64,000 bases of DNA from Chondrus crispus (GCF_000350225.1 NW_005179138.1:66727-130726); one strand, 5' to 3'; shown: positions 1-12,487, counted from the stretch's first letter. Notes: generated from the letters alone by a model not told the origin. Numbers and translations are program-made.

Positions 1-643
1 GGGGCGCGTACGTCGGTACCCCGGTTCCACTGGGTTGTAAGGCCAATGCTCGTTGAGCTTCTTCGACACCTTGTGACGCGACAAGGCCTTCGACGGGGGC
101 GTCGCAACGCAGCCCGACGGGATGAAATAAAAGGAGCAGCGCTACGTCAACTGTGCCGCCCGATGGCTCGAAACACCTACACCGGTTCGGTCGCAACCGA
201 GGCCGATGGCATCAACACAAGATAAGGGAAAAATAGGTAGAATTAGAGATAGAAAAGGATAGGAAATAAAGGAAAAAGAAAAGGAACCCCCGAGCGATAG
301 AGGATGCCGTAGGCTTAGGTAAAAGGGAGCGTCTTGGTAGAGACGGACTTCGACCAAGGCGACATTCAACTCCGGCAACTCGGGTTACCTTTACTGACTT
401 GGTGGTCAGAGGGCTAAGGTATATATCGCCCTGCCGGAGCCACTACAGTAGCTCGCGGCGCTAGATCCTAGATCTAATCTAGTGTCAGCAAAATTAATGC
501 CAACTAATTAACTAAATAAAATAATTAAAAATTAAAACTGTGGAATTTATTCACACGTGTGTCCCCCCAACCCGGACTACTTTTCATATCTAAATCCAAA
601 TATTTTCCTTCCTTTTCACCCCCCTGTAGAGCCCACTATTGCA
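1..643. other. Left edge, no gene supported
   Basis: I see no convincing coding region here. There is a TATA-like run near position 420 (ggtatatatcgcc) and a very A/T-rich stretch at 480-550. The short open frames have no recognisable motif. The region could be the tail of a repeat that starts left of the window. The dioxygenase half expected next to the adjoining decayed gene was not found here in any frame I read. Confidence 0.4.
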
Positions 644-3597
644 CTACAGTTCGCCATCAGCGGCGTCGTTACCGGCGCTGTTCCTGTTATGAATTCTGCC
701 CCAAGTCTCTGTTCTCCGGCCCTTGATGAAGCCTTTCTCGGAAGGAAACAAAGCACTAAAGTACGTCAGAACGATTTCCCACGGATTGTTAGTCGGGGCA
801 GCTGATAGAGCGTCACCCGGCTTCGGTGGGTCATCACATCCTACGACCATGAAATCTCGAAGAATGCAGTAACCGTTCTCGCGAAGTTCCTGAGACTTCC
901 ATGCAAAGAAGGCCCATCCGTAAGCTCTTGATGATACTTCTTTCCATTCCATTTCTTCAAATTCGTCCTTTTCGGCACTGCTCTCTGCTGGATGAACATC
1001 TGATGTTTTGTTCGCGTGAAGAAGGCTCTCGTATCTCCTGTGAGTCTCTTCGGTCATGTGTGAGAGAGAAAGTGCCCATTCCTCTCTGCACCTGTATATT
1101 GGCGTGTCCCCACAGACAGTGGTGAATGCGTTGAAGGTCTTCAGGACGAAGTAGTTGTACAGCCCGATGGTCCCCCGGAACTCCAAGAATCTGAAGGACC
1201 GGTGAGATGCACTCAATAATAGGATTCTTAGGTTCAGGCCAGTCGAGAGGTAACGTAGATAGCAAACCATGTAGACCCAAACTGTGTAACTGGAACCATT
1301 TTTTGTCATATCCAGTTCTAGGCTGAGTAAGTCGCAAGTGCTCCGGGAACGCGGGGAGGTGATCGTCAAATGGGCGGCGTTCTTGAACAAAGGGACGTTC
1401 CCCTTCCTCTCCCGCGGAAGGACTGTTCTCTTCAGACCCCTGTAGCCCCTCCTCAACCGGTTTGGGATCCTTATGTGGATCTTTCCTCGGAATATATAAA
1501 GCATCTATGTCGAAGTCGCTATACCTGCAAGGGAAGGGCTTTTTAATGGACGTACTATTCTTCTGAGGCTTCCGACGGTATGCTTTCTGTTGTTTTGTAT
1601 AGTTTTGCCTCAAAAACATCAGGTCATTCGATGTTTTTGCTTGTTTTGTCCTCGAATACTTGCGTTGTGTCACTATATGTTGGGATGTAAAGGAATCATC
1701 TTGGCCTTCGTGTTCCGAATCTCTTTGACTTGCGTCAGCAGCCCTGACTACCTGCCTGGCGAACTTTTTCGGCGAGCAGAACACTCGTTTTGTCTTTTGG
1801 CTACAGATGCATTGGATGATCCGTGGACCTGAAATTTGGCCATTGTGTTGACAAGCATATCACGGACAGGACTACCGGGAGAACTTGGCAAGTTCATGAT
1901 CTTCTCCATTGCCATATTGTATCGCTCACCCGTATCTCGTGTGATACTTTCCAGCTTCTGAACCTCTTCAAAGAATGTCCGTGCTCCATTTCTGAATGAA
2001 CCCTTCGCATCTTTGTTTCTTACATACAACAGTAATCCCATGACACATTCTAAAGCAAGAATCTGCGTACCAGCTTCGAGGCGATGGAATGACGTATCCT
2101 CAACATGTGTCATCCTCATTACAGGGTTCCGGTTCCAAAGATTCCTGAATGTTTCATACACTTCTGGGTGTCTGTAGAAAGTCAATGTAATACGGGCAAA
2201 TCGTCTTTGAGTGAACTCCTTTTTGTTCGGAATGGGCCGAAAAAACATGAAGGACTTGAACACTGCTCGAGAATTCAGAGAGAGTTTCCTAGTCCTCAGC
2301 CGACAAGGGATCTAATGCTTGAAACGGAGGAGTACACTAGGTCATCAAATGTAGCCGGTGCTCTTCTCTCCCCCCTCTCATTCAGTTCATTCCCAATAGC
2401 TATCATCTCCTCCTCAGTCATCTGAAGATCGTCAATTCTCTCCCAGAGGACAACTGTTACATACAGTCTGCTTTCGCTTGACAGAAGCCTTCGTTCTCTT
2501 GCCAATAGAAGTTGAAACTTGTACATTGCAGATGTTAGATGCAGCCCGTCGATTATAATGAGCTCCACGAGTCTCCGGTGTCCTTCACCGTCCATTTTGT
2601 ACAAAGGAAGCTCATTATCCTTGTTCCCAGGTCCAAACTCAAACTTGGCAAACATCTGTTCTCCCTTGAGTGTTCGGTGCGTAGCCGCGGAAACTTTTCC
2701 GAGGGATCCAGGGACGAAATTTCCTCGTCTAATCTCCTCGTAAGGATCCTCGACATGAGAGTTACGAATACTGCGAGTACTGAATGCTGGGAGTGCTAGT
2801 TGGTCGACACGAATCCGGATTTCCTTCTGAACGTAGTCCCCCAGACGAGCAGGAGGGGGAAGGCGATTCATGAGGTCATTAACTTCTTCGTCCTCTTCAT
2901 TGTCCGAAATGTAAGAAATGTAGCCGTCGTAGCCATCAACATCCAACCCAGATATTTCAACTGGTTGTCCAGAGAAATCGGAGAGAGCTGGCGCACGTCT
3001 TCTAAGGGACTGCAGGGAATACGCCGCATCAATAAGAGCTGTTTCTGACGCACGCCTGGTCTCAACTTGTACCGGAGCCGGTACATCACTGACAGGAACT
3101 TTGTCGATCGCTTCGGGATCGCGCGCAAACGTGCGCGATTTGCTTTGCTCGCCAGTCCTTCTCTCACTCCCTTGAGGATCTGCCTCAGGTAGGCTCAATG
3201 GCTTTCCATGCGGCAGCTCTTCGAATTGAAGGACGCGATTAACCAGTTGACGACGTTGTGCATTAGGCTCTGTGGTACGTGCTCTTCTGACGGGTTGTGA
3301 CATCCGTTCCACAACGCGCCGACGTTTGGACGCATGTGCATTGTTACCTTTCGAGATTTCCCTGAAGCCAGACCCGGGTGACCACGCAATGGCTACTCGC
3401 TCAGCACTGCTGGACCCTTTCGGGTCGGGAGAGCCGAAATCATGTACGTTATCCGTGACCACGCCGGACTCTCCCACTGGGGTCCCGACCGGTGCCTCGG
3501 GACCTTTTGATGGCGCCCGGCTAGCGTTCTTGGCGAAATCTTCTCCTCCCTCGTGACCATTCCATTCCTGACCATGGATGGTCGCTGAGCGATTCAT
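644..3597 (-). pseudogene. Decayed paralogue of the ParB-like/2OG-dioxygenase gene
   Basis: This is a broken copy of the gene at 55,781-59,593. The first ATG lies at 3597. Homology runs in order through at least three reading frames: the ParB-like part (IIIDGLH near 2560-2570), TFDDLVYSSV aligned with TVDEVRPSNV of the intact copy, then QRRFARI aligned with YRRYARI after a frame change near 2290. A Lys-rich linker follows, then RPFDDHLPA aligned with VPFDDFLPP. After another frame change near 1120 comes NGYCILRDF aligned with RGFCILEGF. The HRR of the ParB box is replaced by HLT. Similarity stops at about 644, before the HxD iron-binding motif, so the catalytic dioxygenase half is absent. The ATG spacing to its divergent partner (576 bp) resembles that of the intact pair (604 bp). 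Introns could explain one frame change, but not the lost motifs and the truncation. Confidence 0.8.
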
Positions 3598-4173
3598 ACG
3601 GATTTCAATGGCCGGGGGTGTACAGCGGTATGGACGTAGGGTGGCAGGAGACACTTCTTGCGGGAGGGCGAAGGTTGAAACGGCAAGACTTCCGCAGTGG
3701 ACGTTTCTTGGCTCCAGCGGCACTGAGTGGTTCCGCGAATTATATGCGCGAAAATACGCTTACAACTGAACCTTTGCAAGGTTGGTGCCTCTATCCCAAA
3801 TTTAACCAATTTTTAAATATCAAATTTGTGCAGTTCAGAAAGACCAAACTTTCTACAAACGGCTCGGTTCTACAAAACGACGCCATCCGATATGAAGTGT
3901 TACCCTTATCTACACACGCACACTTTCCTCCTCCTCATTTCACGTTCAAATCCAATCTAGACGTTGTCGCTCTTCTCTGCTGCATCGGCCGTCCATGTGA
4001 AGTACAATACCGATGGCAAGGGCGCCGCGCCACACTCTGCGATCCCAAGACGAACCGTCCTCCACTACGGGAGAACCTGCGCAAAGTTTGGGGGTACAGA
4101 ATTCGTCTTCCGTCAATTTTTATCTCCAAAGGGTGGTGTAATTCCCGAGGGAGCGACCAGCTTCAAGAGGAAC
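3598..4173. promoter_or_regulatory. Shared upstream region of the decayed divergent pair
   Basis: This stretch separates the two first ATGs of the broken head-to-head pair. It is A/T-rich at 3740-3880. It lacks the TTCGCGAA-centred palindromes found in the equivalent interval of the intact pair. The methyltransferase-side frame is open from about 3964 without an ATG, so the true start of that gene is uncertain. Confidence 0.45.
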
Positions 4174-6991
4174 ATGATTAAACTTGCGCATTGGCGAGAT
4201 TCATGTGCTCTGGATGTGGGCAACGCGGATGGTTACTACGTACGAAACAGGCCCCTGATGGCTATCCGTGAGTGGACAAAAGATGGCGGAGGTGCGGAAC
4301 TGCTCAGCGCACTTGATTTCGATATCAACTCCGCGGGCATTGCAATTTTATTTGGATACCTTCGTGTATGCAAGCAATTTTGCAGTAATGGAGATGGCAT
4401 CCCAGTCGGTCAAATCGTCGATACGTGCGTCTGGGACATCTTCAAAGCTACAAACGTGGAGTACGCTGCGATGTCATGCAAGTTTATGTCGAAATCGTCA
4501 GGAAAGTCGAACGAATCGTTTATTACAAGTGTACCAACTGCAGTCCACTTGATCTGTTTCTTCGAGGCTCTTCAAATTCTATCGAGAAGAGCAGAACGCT
4601 ACCATGCAGACCGGAAGAGGGAACGCAAGAGGCGAGCCCGAAAACGCTCTTCAGTGAAGCCGCCTTACAACAAATTGAGATCCCATTCGCAAAGGGTTGC
4701 GAGTGTAGTTCAGTCTAATGCACTTTGCTGGGATACTCTTCTGGAAGCAATTGGATTTATGAACTGTGAAGAGGGTCTCCTACCATACCTTCAATTCGAT
4801 CTTGAGAAGGTTGACTTCGTTGTTCTCAAAGACCGTTCAGATGGATACGCACCAGCTTCTCAGGGAAAGGCTTTCAGAATTCCTGCCGGCAGTAATGGAG
4901 GACAACGTTTCGCGGCTCAGAGCCGCAGTGAGGATGTGGACGGAATTTTGCGCTCTCTTGTCGTGATGTTCGTCCAAGATGTATGCGATTCGATGAATAA
5001 CGATACATTGTTTGGTTCCTCTTGTGTTGTGTGGAATGAAGCGAAGAGATTTGAAGTGCCGAGTGATAGATCACTTCCGCCTCGTTTCTCCAGTCTACCT
5101 CCGACAATTCTTGCTCGCTTTTCACTCTCCGTTCATCAATCTTTAGTTGCGGACACGAGCAAATTGAGTCAAAGGTGTAATGAGGATGTCACAATGGAAA
5201 TTGCGCAAGGAGAGACTGCTTCAGAGCAGGAAGGGGAGAGCACTTCAGACCCCGATACCGAACCATGCACAACGTCTTGCGAATGTGCAGACGCTAGGAG
5301 CAGGTTGAAAGGATATTGTGAAACAGCATTGTTTCGGGTCCACTGCTGTAATTTCGGGTCACTATGGGAAGAGGAGGAACGCATCACTCATGCGTCAATT
5401 GATTTCTCACTGGCGGAATCGTCGAAGCTACTTTTGACTGAGCCGCCCTCGTTAAAATCGGAGTGGATGTCGGAATCAGATGTCTCCATTCTATCAGAAG
5501 AACAAAGCAAATTGTTTGTAGAATGCGCTAAAAATAGGGTTGAAGTGGGCGGGCATGCAATTATATTTTGCTCTGCAATGGACTTCTTCAGATGGGATAA
5601 TTTTTCAAATCATGCACAGAAGAAGACGGCAGAACGCCTTCATTTGAAGTGGATGACGTTCCGTTACTACTCCTCCAGGATCGAGATGCTGAGCGTGTAC
5701 AAAGCACATGCGGAAATTTATTCGACTTTGCCATGCACGCAGAAAGAATTGAGGACAGTGTGAAGAGGTGTTCTGATCTGCGGCGGGACTCGTCGCGAGA
5801 TGATGGTTCATGCGAAAAGGTCGGTCATGGAGCAGTTCAGCTTGTACAATCGAGGTTCTCACCAACCAGTCACGTCGTGGACAATGTGCCTCTTTTACGA
5901 AGATCGGAAACTTTCCATCGCAGGGGACTTGGAGATGTGCTGTTACCTCTCCATCGAAACCTGAAAAGCCAAAGCTTGCTTGAGGATCTGATATACCTCT
6001 TCACCATGCCAAATGACATTGTGGTGGATCCATTTGGCCGATCTTTCGCCACGGGAATTGCTTGTATGACATTGCCAGAGAGCGAAATCCGGCACTTCAT
6101 GGGCTGTGAAGCTAATCTGGAATGTTTCCTGTTTGCTGAAAGGAACCTTGAGAATATTGTTATTGCTCGAATGGAAGAAGAGGACAGCAATGGAAAGGAA
6201 GTTTTGAACGATGCTGCCCTTGTGGTACTCCATTCACAAATGGGAAAATCTGACAATTTCGATAAACTGGACTCGGGCTGGAGTGCCCCGAAGGGGTTCG
6301 GGTCCTTTTCGGGTATCCCCTCGTACTTGATGAAATTTCTAAGCAAGATATGGAATGAATCACTCCTCGTCTCGTCGTTCAGAACAAGACCACCTTCTTC
6401 ATAGCCGCAGCTTTTACAAAACAAATTCATTCAATGGACAGAGCGGTGTTGAGGGCTTTTGAAGAGACTGAATTGGGTTTATACGTTCGTGGAGAGTCAC
6501 TGTTTGCAAGTAAAGCTTTCAGGAAGAGAGATGTACTTGGAACTTGCTACGGGACACTGGTATATCGAAATTTAGCCAGAAATGACTCCACTGATGACGA
6601 TTTGAGACAGACATTTGGAGTGGGAATTTGCAGTACCTCAGTGGAAGCCTTCAGCAGGTCGGCTTTATCTTCCAAGGTATCTGATGCATCCAAGGACTTC
6701 TCCTGTACGCGTTTGGACTCTGGAAGGACTGCCATAGAGTTCTTTGTGGTTCCGGCACCATTTTCTGTGTTCTCCCATATGCGTGTCACTCTAGTTGCGG
6801 CGGAGCCGAAACCTATGCGTCCGGCGACCCCAGCAAATCTTTCAGTAACTTTCGCGAACGTCTCAATACAGAGGAAGCGTAAGTCTGTGCGTAGCAGATA
6901 CTATTTGACAGAGGTTGATGCATTCCAAGTGATGGCGGTTTCAGATATCTCACCTGGCGTGGAGGTTACCGCATGCACAGAACAATGGTAG
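4174..6991 (+). pseudogene. Decayed paralogue of the DNA methyltransferase-SET gene
   Basis: This is a broken copy of the gene at 52,162-55,176. The first in-frame ATG is 4174. Collinear similarity covers the N-terminal helical region (GYAPASQGKAFR versus GFAPTSQSHTFR). The methylase motif IV is TEPPS at about 5437-5451 instead of TDPPY. The segment IIFCSAMDF matches IVFCSALQF. After a frame change near 5610-5640 the SAM-binding motif I region (DPFGRSFAT, near 6030) follows. After another change near 6390 a SET-like tail starts at 6434 (CYGTLVYRNL versus YYGTVVYKNL). The acidic Asp and the Tyr of DPPY are lost. The SET NHS-like motif and the terminal DYG are missing, the end reading ACTEQW. 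I infer a non-functional, long-diverged duplicate rather than an assembly artefact, because amino acid divergence is high throughout. Confidence 0.8.
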
Positions 6992-7836
6992 CAACAACGT
7001 GTATTATAAATGTTTACATCTAGATTTCACTTTCTTGTGCGGTAATAAAGAAAGTCTTTGTTTAGAATCTAAGTTCCAACGTCATCCGAGGCAACGTCTG
7101 GGCCTGTATGGCAGTGAACTCACACAGAAACGCAGCTGAGGACAGTTCGTCGACTAGTCACAAGGGCGGCGGAAGCAGCACGGACGCAGGCGGCTTGCCA
7201 ATAGCAACTGAATGAGGAGCAAGAGGGAAGCGACTGGACAAGAGCTGCAACGGGTGTGTCGTTTCAGAGCGTCCAAACATGCTCTGTGATATCGAGGACA
7301 TAGATTTTGGTTTCAAAGTTTGCGTTCTCTCCTAATTCCGTACTTTGCCCTTGCTATTATCACGTTTATGAATTCGTGCGAGAAGAAACGGTTATAGATG
7401 AAAAACATCACGTGTACATGTGTATGTAGGTGAAGTGGGCATAACATTCTTTCAGAATTGGCCCATTTTGCCGAAATCACGGAAAAAGGGTGACGTTGAG
7501 CTACAGCAATTTCGCAGACAGATAACTTGCATGCATCATCTCCTACAGTGATCGCCCTTCCACCCTCAAAGTCACGAGTTTATGGCGGCCTCTGCTTCTA
7601 AAGCAAGATGCGACACGTGAAGTTGTGTACTGTGTAGCATCTCTGGAAGTTGTAGCACGCGTGTGCAGCATGGCACTATATCTCTAAGAGCCACGTTATC
7701 GTGAAATCAGTCTTGACGATGTCCAACCCGCTGATCTCAGCGGACAGCATTCCGTCTCCTTCTTCCACAATTCTCTCCCTACCTCTCCCGTATCCCCCAC
7801 ACACACCGCGCCTCCCGGCTCTACCCCTTCATCACC
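6992..7836. other. Gene-poor spacer
   Basis: No coding region is supported. An AATAAA hexamer at 7044-7049 lies just behind the broken SET segment and could be its old polyadenylation signal. A C/T-rich run at 7755-7830 immediately upstream of the ATG at 7837 may be the promoter or leader of the next gene. Confidence 0.45.
7044..7049 (+). terminator. Possible polyadenylation hexamer
   Basis: AATAAA lies 53 bp after the stop of the decayed methyltransferase-SET copy. Position and sequence fit a polyadenylation signal, but no transcript evidence is available. Confidence 0.35.
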
Positions 7837-8577
7837 ATGGGTCGCTCCCTCTTCCTGCGGAGCCCTGCGCGGTCGTCGTCCCCCGCCGCCCTGTTGCCTG
7901 AGGCCCAGTGGCGCCTGCTGTACCCGGCGCACCCCGACCTGCGCCTGCCTGCCTTCGAGCTACTGCGCGAGCCATTGTTCCGCCTGTGGTACAACGAGAC
8001 CGTCTCCATGGAGCGGGCGCGAACCACGGTCCGCATTGCCCGCTTGCGCGAAGCGGGGCTGCTGAGCGACACTGTCTGGCGCTCCAAAGGAGTTGAGTCG
8101 GGCCGCTACGAAGCCGTCATCGACGCGCAACAAGTCTCCAAGGTGTTGCTAGCGGAGCTCAGTGCGGTGGCCAAGAACGGGGGCACGTACGCCAGGGACT
8201 CGGTTGCCAAGGCGCTCAACACGCCGCCGACACCTTTGGCAAGTGGGACCTGCAACAGCAGCAAGTAGTTAGACCAGGTTTTTATCTACGGGGCGCTCTA
8301 GAAGCGCGAGGGCAAGCTGGTCAAGCAGGTCGGGGAGCGGTATGGCAGGATGGTGCGGCACTGGAACGGATCTGTGAAGCATGCATCTGTAGGTGACGCA
8401 GCGCGCGGCAAAGCGTTAACGCTTTCGCAATCGCAGCCCACACGCGCCAGCACAACCTCAATTGAGGTTGTGCTGGCGCGTGTGGGCAACCAATGCCAGG
8501 GTGTCGGACGAGAGCCGTTTCAGGCTAAGGAGCGTCGGCATGGGGCAGGCAGCGGACGTAGTGGAGCATATTTATGA
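7837..8577 (+). pseudogene. Unidentified gene, interrupted
   Basis: I do not recognise this gene. A GC-rich open frame starts at an ATG in a good context (caccATGG) at 7837 and encodes 143 residues ending at 8268. It looks truly coding: strongly GC-biased third positions and a charged helical central part. After the stop the same frame continues with another stop (8299-8301) and then a basic stretch (KLVKQVGERYGRMVRHWNG) to 8577. A neighbouring frame reads more sensibly across 8235-8275 (FGKWDLQQQQ), which suggests a frameshift near 8240. The 3' part runs into the palindrome cluster at 8410-8735, so the gene may have been truncated there. No family can be named. Confidence 0.4.
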
Positions 8578-8730
8578 CTTATGCAAGAATATGACAAGCA
8601 GTTTATGAACTGCTTGTGGTATTCTTGCACAAGTCATACATCAAAACTGGCACGCTCGCCTCTGCAGAGGCGGGCGAGCCAGTTTTGATTTCTGACCACC
8701 ACAGGTGGCGCGTGGGACTACCTGTGGAGG
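8410..8730. repeat. Cluster of five palindromes
   Basis: Five different inverted repeats follow one another. 8410-8425 is a perfect 16-bp palindrome around GTTAAC. 8436-8487 is a perfect 52-bp palindrome centred on CAATTG. 8574-8637 is a hairpin with 30-bp arms, three mismatches and a 4-nt loop. 8641-8688 has 24-bp arms with two mismatches and no loop (centre CTGCAG). 8699-8730 has short CCACAGGT arms with a spacer. The arms are unrelated to each other, so this is not one repeat multiplied. Possible roles are cruciforms, hairpin RNAs, or scars of transposition. Confidence 0.8.
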
Positions 8731-9015
8731 TTGGAATTCGAAATTATCGGACCTCCATTTCCAAAAAAAATTTGGCCCAAAATTTTATCTCCTCAGAAGA
8801 TCAAATTTACCACCAATAGCAATAATGTACCTTGTAATGATGTATCAATAGGTATCAAGGATGAATTCAAGATGGTGAAGCCACTTCAGCACATTGCCTG
8901 GCTTGGTGCTTCTGTGTACGAGAGGCCTTTGGAAGATGTGAACAAGTTTCTTGAGGCTGTCGCTTCGCTCCGCTCTTCCCCTGTTACAGAGCTTGTAAGC
9001 GGACTGTAGGAACAC

Positions 9016-10179
9016 TTGTCGAACCATGATAACGATGAAAGTTCAAGCCATGAGAATGGGATTCGAGAAGTCGATGGAGAGGCAGGAACAAGTGGACGCC
9101 TGGAAGAAGTTGTTCAGACGATGCCACCAACCCACGACAATGGTGGTAATGGCACCAACGCTGCTTCCCGTCTAGGACCCGCTTTCGCCGGTGCCGTAGT
9201 CCCTCCCCGCCGAGGAACCTCTCGAAGCACCAGTTCGCAGGACTCAGCTCGGACTGTGCAGGCAATCTATGGAGCTTTCAAAGATAAGAAGTTTTCTGGA
9301 GATGCCTTGCAATCAATTGAAGAAACTATCCGGGACTATAACATCTTGGGAAATCAGCTTTTACTCAGTGATGAAATGAAGGCAAAATTTCTCATATGCA
9401 TATTCGAAGATGCAGCGAAGTCCCACTTCATTTCCAATTGTCGTGAAGACATGACTTTCACATAGATGGAGAAGGTGATGAGGGATGAATTCGAGTCAGA
9501 TGCTAGACGTCTACAAGTACACATGACACTAAGAGGACTCAGGGTTGAACGCGTGATGTCCGAGAACGAGAATGTTGTGGACGAGTCAGATGCCCTCAAC
9601 TGGCTGGTGAAGCGCATCAACAAATTGACACCGCAATGTCCAGAACGCTTCCGTTCTCAGGATAACAAGATTCAGTTTCTCCGTGATGCCGTGATTGGTA
9701 AGGAATGAGCTTCACAGGCTATTATTCAGATCAATACGTCCAAGTATTCCTTCAATGGATTTGTGTCGGCCTTACGTGAAGGATTGCAGTATGGCGAAGA
9801 AGTGAAGCGTCACAAGTCTGCAGCACGCAGTACTGATCAACAAACGTTGTACCAGCAATATGGCCGCCCTGCGAGGAGTGTTGTGAAATTCCCTCGAAAA
9901 CCAACCGGACCTTATCAAGGTAACCGTTTCCAAGGCAACGGAAGCTTCCCTTCTCGGGGGCAGTATCAGGGTGCTCCTGGCAGAAAGAACCCATTCGACA
10001 GGAAGGGCAATCGCATGCGCTGCAATCTTTGCGGATCTGAATCCCATTTTGCGCGTAATTGCCATCCGGGTGCCATGAAACAACATGCGCGGAACAGGAT
10101 TGCTTCCGGTGTGCAGCCAGTACACATTATTGGCAAGCTATTCAAAGAGCTGGAAGCAGCTCACCATGTCAGAACCTAA
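9016..10179 (+). pseudogene. Copia gag with CCHC zinc knuckle
   Basis: A single frame with in-frame stops at 9463 (TAG) and 9706 (TGA) encodes a Gag-like protein that would coat the retrotransposon RNA. A Gly/Arg/Gln-rich linker is followed by a CX2CX4HX4C knuckle (CNLCGSESHFARNC, near 10,021-10,062). The region upstream (8731-9009) is open in the same frame up to a stop and may be leader or an N-terminal extension. The stops make it non-functional unless suppressed. Confidence 0.75.
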
Positions 10180-10181
10180 GT

Positions 10182-12085
10182 AGACAGTGGAACTACAGAC
10201 TCAATTGACGACTGTCCCATTACAGACGACGTTGCCGCCCAGCTCAACCTCTTCGATGCGATAACTGGTCACTTAGGCGACGTAGATGTCAAACATGATG
10301 CATCCGGCGAAATTGATAGAAGCTTCTATAACGATGTTGACAAGGAGTGCATTACAAACCACATCGCATCCACCATGCACATTCAGAGCAACCGTGGTGA
10401 CACCAACCCCTCGGGTTTTCAGTAGGGTGACGAAACGTAGCGCCACACGTTCGCCGCCCAAAGCCTAGGGTGATTGTGCATCGTACCACTATACCCCGAC
10501 ACAAACATGTCCGTGACCATTGGATTGACTTCTCTCATGTCTGCGTGTCACAGATGGTGTCAAAGAACCGCAGGGACCGTCGACCACGGTTCTGTGTGGA
10601 TACTTGTGCTCCGAGTTCAGTCATTGGCATGAAAGAGTTGCGACGACTCTTCTCTCTGTATGGCAAACAATTACTTCGTATACGCCGTTCTTTCAAGCAA
10701 TTTCGTTTCGCAGACGCGAGTTTCACATCACTGGGTCGTGTTGATTTACCCTTAGCAACCCCTAGCCATTTTCGTCCAGTCTTCGTCACAGTTGATGTAG
10801 TGTCAGCCGGCGAGCCGACCGCGCTGGGAGCCGTCCCAGCGCTGCTGGGCTTAGATGTGCTAGACGCCGAATCTGTAGTAGCCGATACAGTGATGAACCG
10901 ATTGACTAAGCGTATAGTCCTTCGGGGACTCCAAGATGAAAGTGGCAAGGTACTTGAGGATACAGCTGTCGACGACTGGTCCGTGCCTCTACAACGATAT
11001 TTCGGTCACGTTTATGTATCCTTTGGATTTCCTAGTCGAACTTACTTCGCAAGGACGCAACTTCACAAACTTCATCGTCAGTTCTCGCATCCATCGACGG
11101 AAAACTATATAAGTTGTTGAAACAGGCAAGGCCAGAGGAAACGACGCCCAACACTCTGGAGGTTTTGCAGGAACAGACAGAGCGATGCGACCCTTGTCAA
11201 AGAATACACAATGCCCCAACCCGCTTTTGTGTTTCCTTCGGTGCCGAAAAAGTGCGATTCAACGAAAGATTTCTCATTGACGTCATGTACCTTGACGGCA
11301 AACCAGTACTGCATATAGTGGACGAAGGTACACATCTCAGTGCCGCTCGCTTCGTGAAAGAGGTCTCCACTGCAACTCTATGGGCAACAATTCTTGAATG
11401 TTGGGCAACAATCTACACAGGACTGCCTAGGAGGATTCTCGTAGACCGAGGGTCTCCGTTTGGTAATCTCTTTGCAGGTATTGGTGCCCTGAGCAATGTA
11501 GATGTCCAACGCACGGGCATTGAGTCACACAATTGTCTAGGACTGGGGGAACGTTACCATCAACCTTTGCGGAACACTTACCGCAGGCTATGCATCGCGT
11601 ATCCCGATCTAGACCGCTAGTTGTTGCTGAGCATGTCAGTGAAGGCAATCAACGATACACTCGGCCCTGATGGTCTAGTCCCCTCTGCTTTGGTGTTTGG
11701 AGAATTCCCTTCTGCATTCACGACCTCTGAGACTCCGAATCCACGCGCCACTCTAGAGTCGAGAGCAGCAGTTGCAAATTTGGCACGCCGCGAGATGGAG
11801 AAACAGATGGCCGCTGTTCGACTGAGGCGCGGACTTCGGCATGCAACGCCTCCTGCAGCCGATGCCATCTTCGAGGTTGGACAGCGCGTGCTAGTTTGGA
11901 GAGAGAGAAAGGTCGAGAACCGAATCGGTGAGTGGTTGGGACCTTTCGTAGTCCACGGAACTGACCCTGAACGCAAGCTCGTCGACGTCCAAGATGTTAA
12001 GGTCGGACTAGCACGCCCTTTCAATGTCACACAAGTGAAGCACTATCGTGAACTAGAGCAGATCAACTACACACTCTTCGAATAG
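10182..12085 (+). pseudogene. Copia protease and integrase region
   Basis: The segment starts with a VDSGTTDS motif and then, after stops and a frame change, an aspartic-protease-like stretch with DTCAPSS (near 10,600) and LLGLDVL. The GAG_pre-integrase motif LHRQFSHPS follows, then the integrase core from about 11,250 (LIDVMYLDG, LVDRGSPFGN, NCLGLGERYHQPL), which carries the D, D and E expected of the catalytic triad. The integrase C-terminal region runs to a stop at 12,083-12,085. Frames change near 11,110 and there is an in-frame TAG at 11,618. It once processed Gag-Pol and inserted the cDNA. Confidence 0.75.
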
Positions 12086-12136
12086 CTACGTGAAAGCCTA
12101 GCTGATTTCTGCTCACCACCTGATTGCGAAATTCTC

Positions 12137-12487
12137 TTGACTGAGATATTGAAACCTAAAGACCATAGGTCCTCGACCCCTGCAATGTCTGAAGCTAAGA
12201 AGAAAGAGATAGCAAACCTATTAAAGCGTGGCACTTTAAAGTGGTTGTACGTGAGGAGATCCCATAAGATGCCAACATCTTACTCGGTCGGTTCGTTCTC
12301 GCAGTTAAGTCGACAGAAAACGGCGAGGTCAAATTTAAAGCTCGATACGTAATTGGTGGTCATAGAGACAAGTTCGAAGACTACATGGTACACTCTTCGC
12401 AAACACTCCAGCCCGCGTCCGTCTGACTCTTACTGGCTCTTGCTGCGATCCACGGTTTCGAAGTTTGGACAGCAGACGTCAGGCAGG
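12137..12487 (+). pseudogene. Copia reverse transcriptase, N-terminal part (cut by chromovirus)
   Basis: The sequence reads, with frame changes, KKKEIANLLKRGT and KARYVIGGHRDK, then WTADVRQ directly before the chromovirus insertion at 12,488. These are the start and fingers of a copia-type reverse transcriptase. One internal stop is visible near 12,421. The remainder of the enzyme resumes at 23,523. Confidence 0.75.

Noticed and set aside
142..378. 78-residue minus-strand open frame at the left edge
   Set aside because: It has no motif and overlaps low-complexity sequence; nothing supports coding.
644..6991. Left module as functional genes with introns
   Set aside because: The frame changes lack convincing GT-AG pairs that restore frame, catalytic motifs are replaced, and the dioxygenase half is absent. 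One 42-nt GT-AG candidate near 2290 was tried and gives the wrong frame.
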